A stretch of 64,000 nucleotides of DNA from Nitrospirales bacterium (lineage in GTDB: Bacteria > Nitrospirota > Nitrospiria > Nitrospirales > UBA8639): positions 1 through 64,000 of the forward strand of contig JAJDBR010000008.1 in assembly GCA_029261275.1 (NCBI GenBank), read 5' to 3'. Shown here piece by piece: positions 61,413 to 64,000 of this stretch. The translations under genes were made by a program, and so were the position numbers. The notes beneath the pieces were generated by a model. The model was not told the DNA's origin, did no database searches, and worked only from the letters and a program-made list of their open reading frames with translations. Position 1 is the stretch's first letter, and every line of letters begins with the position of its first letter.

Positions 61413-64000
61413 ATGCTCAAGGGCTACACGGTTCACGAGGAACTCTACAAGAGCCAGAGGCGAATCGTGCACCGAGGTGTGCGGGATAGCGATCAAGCAC
61501 CCGTGATCATTAAATCCTTCCTCGTGGGCATGGCCACTGAAGAAGACGTGGCTGCCGTCAAACACGAATTCGATATTTTGGCTGCACTCTCCGTCAACGG
61601 GGTTCCCCGTTCCTATGGGCTCATTCCTAATGCGAATGCGTTTGATCTCATCTTCGAAGATCGAGGTGGTTCGACGCTCCATGACTATATTCGCTCATCG
61701 AGTTTTGACCTCGAAGCTCGATTGCTAATCGCCCTTGGTATCGTCGATGTCTTGGAAGGGGTTCATGGGCAGCATGTTGTACACAGGGATATCAATCCCG
61801 CCAATGTGCTTGTGGACTCGACCGGCGGGGTGACGTTAATCGACTTCAGTATTGCGACGCGGCAAGCAGAAGACCATATCCCCGTATCCCACCCCAGAGG
61901 ATTAGAAGGTACCTTGCCTTATCTCTCCCCTGAACAAACGGGCCGGATGAACCGACCCGTCGATTATCGTAGCGACTTCTACTCACTCGGAATCACGCTG
62001 TTCGAGCTGTTCAGTGGCCGGCTTCCGTTCCAGGCTGTTGATCCAATGGAATTGGTTTACCACCACATCGCGATGCCTGCACCACAGCTTGCTGAGATAC
62101 GTCAAGATGTGCCGCATTCATTGAGTGAGGTCATTAGTAAGCTCCTCGAGAAGGCACCCGAGGATCGGTACCAGAGTGCGCTTGGCATCAAACATGACCT
62201 TCGTTCGTGTTCAGGGAGCCTCCAGGATGATTCAGAAGAATTCCGTCTAGGGCGGCAAGATGTCAGGGATCGCTTCTCAATTCCTAAAAAGCTTTATGGA
62301 CGGCAGATAGAGGTGCAGACGCTCATGACAGCCTTTGAGCGTGCAGGGCAAGGTGGCGTTGAACTCGTCCTTGTCTCTGGTCACTCTGGGATTGGAAAGT
62401 CTGCCTTAGTCCAAGCCGTGCAAGCGCCGGTTACAGAGCGACATGGCTACTTTATCTCAGGGAAGTTTGATCAGCTTCGCTTGACGGTACCCTATAGTGC
62501 CTTTGTTACGGCCCTCAAGGATCTCGTCGCGCAGTTGTTAACTGAATCCGACGAAGCACTCATGGCGTGGAAAGACAACCTCCTGCAAGCACTTGATGGC
62601 AACGGGCAGTTAGTGATCGATGTCATCCCGGAAGTAAAACACATCCTCGGGCCACAACCAGCAATTCCTGAGTTGAACCCCTCTGAAAGTCGAAACCGTT
62701 TCAAATTTGTGTTTCGAAACTTCATACGGGTCTTCTGTCAATTGGAACATCCCTTGGTCATTTTCCTTGATGACTTACAGTGGGTTGACCCAGCCTCCTT
62801 GGCACTGATTGACACCATTTTGACTGATGACGACAGCCACCATCTCTTACTCGTCGGTGCGTATCGGGACAACGAGGTTGATGCTTCGCATCCGCTCACC
62901 GCCGCCGTTAACGCCCTGGTGTCGGAAGAACGGCTTCGTGTGAGCCAACTCGCGATAGATCCTCTGAATTCGGACTCCCTCACCCAGTTGCTCTCGGACA
63001 CTCTCCATGGTGACCGTGAGGAAATCGATCGGCTTCAGCTGTTGTTGCTCGACAAAACCGCTGGTAACCCCTTTTTCCTCAAACAGGTTTTGACGACACT
63101 CTACCGTCAGGAAAGCATCACGTTTGATTACTCCCTCAATCGTTGGGTCTGGAACACTGAAGAGCTCGAGGCGATGAACATTACGAACAATGTTGTCGAT
63201 CTGATGGTTAACCGTTTGAATGAGTTACCGCAAGAGACCATTCAAGCTCTCAGGCTCGCAGCATGTATCGGCAGCCGTTTCGATCTAATCACGCTCGAAT
63301 TAATTTCAACTGGTAGAAAGAACAACGTCTTCGATCAGTTAAAACCCGCGCTCGAGGCTGGCCTGGTCATATGGGATCGTAACCAATCTAGTCGGCAGAA
63401 CTCCGCCAGCGCTAAGACCAAGCGCCAAAGGTTAGGCTTTTTGCATGATCGCGTTCAGCAGGCGGCCTACGAGATGCTTAGCGAAGAATTGAAAAAAGAG
63501 ATTCATCTCCAAATTGGTTTACAGCTTCAGGCGAGCATTCCTGACGTGGCCCAATCCGAACGTGTGTTCGAAGTTGTTGACCATCTCAATGTGGGGCATG
63601 ACCTACTTGTCGACCAATCGAAGCGCAGGGAACTCGCGACACTCAACCTTGAGGCGGCTCGTCGAGCGGTCTCTGCCACAGCGTATGGGGCAGGTTGCGA
63701 TTATGTCGTCGCAGGGATGGCCTTGCTTCCCAGTGACTGCTGGAAGACGGATTACGAACTCACGCGCGATCTCCACAGAGTGCAAGTGGACGCTGAATAT
63801 CTGCGTGGCGACTTTGAGTTATCTCAAGGGTTGATCAACACGATGCTTCAAAAATTGCACACACCGGCCGAGCAAGCTGAGGTACAGAGTGTGCTTGTCA
63901 TCCAGCAAACGATGGGTGGGCACTACCGGCAAGCCATCATGACGTGCTGCGAGGCGCTTGCGAAGCTGAACGTCAATATGCCAACAGGAGATCTAGGGGT
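61413..64000 (+). CDS. Serine/threonine kinase-AAA ATPase signalling protein (N-terminal part; cut by window edge)
   Basis: 862 complete codons in the window, no stop. Residues 1-270 are a protein kinase domain: Lys34 in PVIIKSF, HRDINPANV with Asp126 and Asn131, DFS at 144-146 in place of DFG, and GTLPYLSPEQTGRMNRPVDY. From about 290 an AAA/STAND ATPase begins (FSIPKKLYGRQIEVQTL), with Walker A SGHSGIGKS at about 322-330 and Walker B LVIFLDDLQWVDPASL. The TPR-like helical part starts near the right edge. Such proteins are often 1,700-2,000 residues and end in GAF and histidine kinase domains. GGAGG precedes ATG 61413. GC is higher than in the flanking region. Confidence 0.9.
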   Translation, partial: MLKGYTVHEELYKSQRRIVHRGVRDSDQAPVIIKSFLVGMATEEDVAAVKHEFDILAALSVNGVPRSYGLIPNANAFDLIFEDRGGSTLHDYIRSSSFDLEARLLIALGIVDVLEGVHGQHVVHRDINPANVLVDSTGGVTLIDFSIATRQAEDHIPVSHPRGLEGTLPYLSPEQTGRMNRPVDYRSDFYSLGITLFELFSGRLPFQAVDPMELVYHHIAMPAPQLAEIRQDVPHSLSEVISKLLEKAPEDRYQSALGIKHDLRSCSGSLQDDSEEFRLGRQDVRDRFSIPKKLYGRQIEVQTLMTAFERAGQGGVELVLVSGHSGIGKSALVQAVQAPVTERHGYFISGKFDQLRLTVPYSAFVTALKDLVAQLLTESDEALMAWKDNLLQALDGNGQLVIDVIPEVKHILGPQPAIPELNPSESRNRFKFVFRNFIRVFCQLEHPLVIFLDDLQWVDPASLALIDTILTDDDSHHLLLVGAYRDNEVDASHPLTAAVNALVSEERLRVSQLAIDPLNSDSLTQLLSDTLHGDREEIDRLQLLLLDKTAGNPFFLKQVLTTLYRQESITFDYSLNRWVWNTEELEAMNITNNVVDLMVNRLNELPQETIQALRLAACIGSRFDLITLELISTGRKNNVFDQLKPALEAGLVIWDRNQSSRQNSASAKTKRQRLGFLHDRVQQAAYEMLSEELKKEIHLQIGLQLQASIPDVAQSERVFEVVDHLNVGHDLLVDQSKRRELATLNLEAARRAVSATAYGAGCDYVVAGMALLPSDCWKTDYELTRDLHRVQVDAEYLRGDFELSQGLINTMLQKLHTPAEQAEVQSVLVIQQTMGGHYRQAIMTCCEALAKLNVNMPTGDLG

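Noticed and set aside
1-64000. CRISPR arrays, rRNA and tRNA genes
   Set aside because: No regularly spaced short repeats and no rRNA-like stretches were seen; no convincing tRNA cloverleaf was found by eye, although a weak one could be missed.

Overview
The window looks like a chromosomal segment of a Nitrospira-type bacterium (phylum Nitrospirota). The evidence is the housekeeping run clpC-tsaD-hflX-nth-yicC-gmk-rpoZ-coaBC, a secreted cytochrome P460 and c-type cytochrome, and the general flavour of the proteins. This is inference from family knowledge; there is no rRNA or other phylogenetic marker to prove it. Both ends cut through genes.

Region 1 (1-15 kb) is ordinary core genome: a thioredoxin-fold DUF255 protein (cut by the left edge), a monohaem cytochrome c, a J-domain protein, an ArsC-like protein and NAD kinase, then a compact plus-strand series from clpC to coaBC. 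A terminator follows clpC, and hflX/nth and nth/yicC overlap by ATGA. The start of hflX is anomalous: its conserved N-terminus extends upstream of any ordinary in-frame start codon.

Region 2 (15-31 kb) carries small membrane proteins and a methyltransferase, then a mostly minus-strand surface-glycan locus: NAD-dependent sugar epimerase, GT4 glycosyltransferase, methyltransferase with a zinc ribbon, Wzx-type flippase, a toroid-like protein, two sulfotransferases, a FemAB/GNAT-like acyltransferase and a radical SAM/SPASM-like protein. Region 3 (31-53.9 kb) continues the theme with a permease fused to a beta-propeller/UnbV module, a second membrane-anchored propeller/UnbV protein, three intact SGNH hydrolases, a third sulfotransferase, four more intact glycosyltransferases, a cytochrome P450 and a DegT-type aminotransferase. 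Together they point to a sulfated, esterified and otherwise decorated exopolysaccharide or cell-wall glycan. At least three SGNH genes and two GT2 genes in this locus and its edges are decayed.

Region 4 (52-57.3 kb) is a graveyard of mobile DNA: two full-length but inactivated IS6-family elements, IS6 and IS30 remnants, a dispersed cagggaatt-rich repeat also present at 19.5 kb, and a GT2 fragment abutting a nucleotide-transporter fragment. A separate MITE-like 122-bp palindromic repeat occurs at 2.0 kb and 28.8 kb.

Region 5 (57.3-64 kb) holds a minus-strand set for a periplasmic truncated haemoglobin, a small secreted protein and cytochrome P460, probably for handling NO or hydroxylamine. 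Next come an ECF-like sigma factor, a DsrE-like protein and a sigma-region-2-only paralogue. The last gene is the start of a very large Ser/Thr kinase-AAA ATPase signalling protein cut by the right edge. I saw no CRISPR array, rRNA or convincing tRNA.
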